Below the pieces are notes generated by a model that ran no database searches, was not told the origin of the DNA, and worked only from the letters and a program-made list of their open reading frames with translations. This document shows, in pieces, positions 5,320 through 6,759 of a stretch of DNA of 6,759 nucleotides; within the stretch, counting starts at the first letter, position 1; each line of letters opens with the position of its first letter. Both the position numbers and the translations under genes were made by a program. The DNA is from Clostridia bacterium (GTDB taxonomy: Bacteria > Bacillota > Clostridia > Oscillospirales > Acutalibacteraceae), in NCBI GenBank assembly GCA_900766945.1, contig CAAFXD010000216.1, positions 1 to 6,759 of the forward strand, in the 5' to 3' direction.

Positions 5320-5347
5320 GAGGAAAATTTGGAACTTCTGTTTCCTC
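5320..5347 (+). promoter_or_regulatory. Stem-loop at the predicted 5' end of the pyk mRNA
   Basis: GAGGAAA (5320-5326) pairs with TTTCCTC (5341-5347) around a 14-base loop. The stem begins where transcription is expected to start and ends 10 bases before the AAAGGTGA ribosome binding site (5358-5365), which stays unpaired. There is no T run after it, so it is not an attenuator; a transcript-stabilising 5' hairpin is the simplest reading. Confidence 0.45.
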
Positions 5348-5370
5348 GTATTTTGCGAAAGGTGATTTCA

Positions 5371-6759
5371 ATGCGGAAAACGAAAATTATTTGTACGGTA
5401 GGGCCGTCTACGGACAAGCCCGAAATTTTGGAAAATATGATGCGTGCAGGGATGAATGTGGCGCGGTTTAACTTCTCACACGGGGATTACCAAATCCACG
5501 AAACCCGTTTCCAAGAAGTGGTTGCCGCCCGTCAGAAATTGGGCTTGCCGGTTGCCACGATGCTCGACACCAAAGGCCCCGAAATTCGTTTGGGCATTTT
5601 CAAAGACCACAAGCCGGTGGAAATTGCTTCGGGTGACGAATACACCCTGACCACCCGCGATGTACCTTGCGACAACAAAATCGCTTCTGTTTCGTTTGCC
5701 GAACTGCCGCGCGATGTCACGGTCGGCACGCAAATTCTCATCAACGACGGGCTTGTTTCCATGACGGTGAAAAAAATCAGTGGCACCGATATTGTCTGCA
5801 CTGTGCAAGACGGCGGCGTGCTTTCCGACCGCAAGGGTGTGAATGTGCCCGGCGTGGAACTTTCCATGCCCTACCTTTCCGAACGGGATATGTCCGATTT
5901 GGAATTCGGCGCGAAACTCGGCTTTGATTACATTGCCGCTTCGTTTGTGCGCACGGCGGCGGATGTCGCGTATCTGCGCAAATTCACCAATGCCCTCGGG
6001 TGGCGCAATGTGCGCATTATTGCCAAAATTGAAAATATGGACGGCGTGCGCAACATTGACGAAATCATTGGGGAAGCGGACGGCGTGATGGTCGCGCGCG
6101 GCGATATGGGTGTGGAAATTCCGTTTGAAATGATACCCTCCATTCAGAAAAAGATTATTCAGCGCGCATACCGCGCCGGCAAGCAGGTCATTACGGCAAC
6201 GCAAATGCTCGAATCCATGATTACCAATCCCCGCCCCACGCGTGCGGAAATCACCGATGTCGCCAACGCGATTTACGACGGCACTTCGGCAATTATGCTG
6301 TCGGGCGAAACGGCGGCGGGCGCACACCCTGTGGAGGCGGTGGAAACGATGTCACGCATTGCCGAAACCACCGAAGGGCAGATTGACTATGTAACACATT
6401 TTAACAATGCCGCGACAGAAGCCAACCGCCGCATTACCGACGCGATTTCGCACGCGACGGTCACCACGGCGCACGACCTCGGCGCAAAGGCGATTATCAC
6501 CGTGACCAAAAGCGGCTCGACCGCGCGTATGATTTCCAAACACCGCCCGCAATGTATGATTATCGGGTGCACTACGGACGAAACCGTTTGCCGTCAAATG
6601 AATTTGTCGTGGGGTGTTGTGCCGCTTTTATGCGACGAAAAGAAAAACACCGACGAGCTGTTCTCACACGCGGTAGAGGGTGCCCGCAAAAACGGGCTGG
6701 TCACGGCGGGCGATGTGGTTGTTATTAACGCGGGCGATCCTTTTGGGATTTCAGGGCCA
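5371..6759 (+). CDS. pyk: Pyruvate kinase (3' end outside the window)
   Basis: This cytoplasmic glycolytic enzyme transfers phosphate from phosphoenolpyruvate to ADP to give pyruvate and ATP. 463 codons are present and the frame is open at the window edge. Usual enzymes are about 470-480 residues, so about ten may be missing, unless a C-terminal PEP-utiliser-like domain follows as in some Bacillota. The start TKIICTVGPST is followed by MNVARFNFSHG (R32, N34, S36: phosphate and K+ site), LDTKGPEIR (65-73), the B domain (about 70-165), IAKIENMDG (K219, E221), ARGDMGVE with D245 as second metal ligand, ITATQMLESM (T277) and the C-terminal allosteric domain from about 340 with TKSGST (379-384), the effector phosphate loop position in FBP-type enzymes. 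Start: ATG with AAAGGTGA five bases upstream. It has its own promoter after the ilvC terminator and is not next to pfkA here, unlike many Bacillota. All key active-site residues seen are intact. Confidence 0.97.
   Translation, partial: MRKTKIICTVGPSTDKPEILENMMRAGMNVARFNFSHGDYQIHETRFQEVVAARQKLGLPVATMLDTKGPEIRLGIFKDHKPVEIASGDEYTLTTRDVPCDNKIASVSFAELPRDVTVGTQILINDGLVSMTVKKISGTDIVCTVQDGGVLSDRKGVNVPGVELSMPYLSERDMSDLEFGAKLGFDYIAASFVRTAADVAYLRKFTNALGWRNVRIIAKIENMDGVRNIDEIIGEADGVMVARGDMGVEIPFEMIPSIQKKIIQRAYRAGKQVITATQMLESMITNPRPTRAEITDVANAIYDGTSAIMLSGETAAGAHPVEAVETMSRIAETTEGQIDYVTHFNNAATEANRRITDAISHATVTTAHDLGAKAIITVTKSGSTARMISKHRPQCMIIGCTTDETVCRQMNLSWGVVPLLCDEKKNTDELFSHAVEGARKNGLVTAGDVVVINAGDPFGISGP

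Noticed and set aside
5476..6327. 283-codon open frame on the minus strand opposite pyruvate kinase
   Set aside because: The product is His/Asn/Arg-rich with no recognisable domain and mirrors the codon pattern of pyk.

Overview
The window (about 50% GC) looks like chromosomal DNA of a spore-forming Clostridia-type Bacillota, most likely of the Oscillospirales/Ruminococcaceae kind. The reasons are a sporulation gene (yunB), GGAGG-type ribosome binding sites, clean sigma-A promoters, a KarI protein with the GLYEGSKSW loop that I recall from that group, and a non-coding tract of GTAGGG-tagged and CTCCCTC/GAGGGAG hairpin repeats typical of those genomes. The taxonomic call rests on recall and gene content, not on a search.

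Layout. 1-416 holds no gene. It is a dense array of at least seven short inverted-repeat elements, partly arranged as a tandem unit of about 91 bp and partly as a head-to-head pair. 417-2387 (minus) is a large multi-spanning membrane protein of the GT39/ArnT-like GT-C glycosyltransferase type. 2489-3181 (minus) is yunB. The divergent gap 3182-3314 carries a good sigma-A promoter for the rightward gene and a weak candidate sporulation-type promoter for yunB. 3315-4028 (plus) is a FadR-subfamily (FCD) GntR regulator. 4131-5156 (plus) is ilvC, ketol-acid reductoisomerase, followed by a strong intrinsic terminator. 5371 to the window end (plus) is pyruvate kinase, open at the 3' edge, with its own promoter and a hairpin at the predicted 5' end of its mRNA.

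How they fit together. The most informative part is the 102-bp regulator/ilvC gap. It has a near-consensus promoter (TTGACA, 16 bp, TATAAT). Immediately downstream, over the expected start site, lie two perfect GTTGTNNNACAAC palindromes whose centres are 21 bp apart. This is the operator shape known for FadR-type GntR proteins, so the upstream gene is very likely the repressor of ilvC, responding to an unknown, probably carboxylate, effector. That would be a branched-chain amino acid control circuit without the T-box or leader attenuator common in Bacillota. Pyruvate kinase makes the pyruvate that enters this pathway, but it has separate signals and any regulatory link is speculative. yunB and the membrane glycosyltransferase form a separate leftward block that may be co-transcribed. 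I see no mobile-element gene, tRNA, rRNA or CRISPR array.
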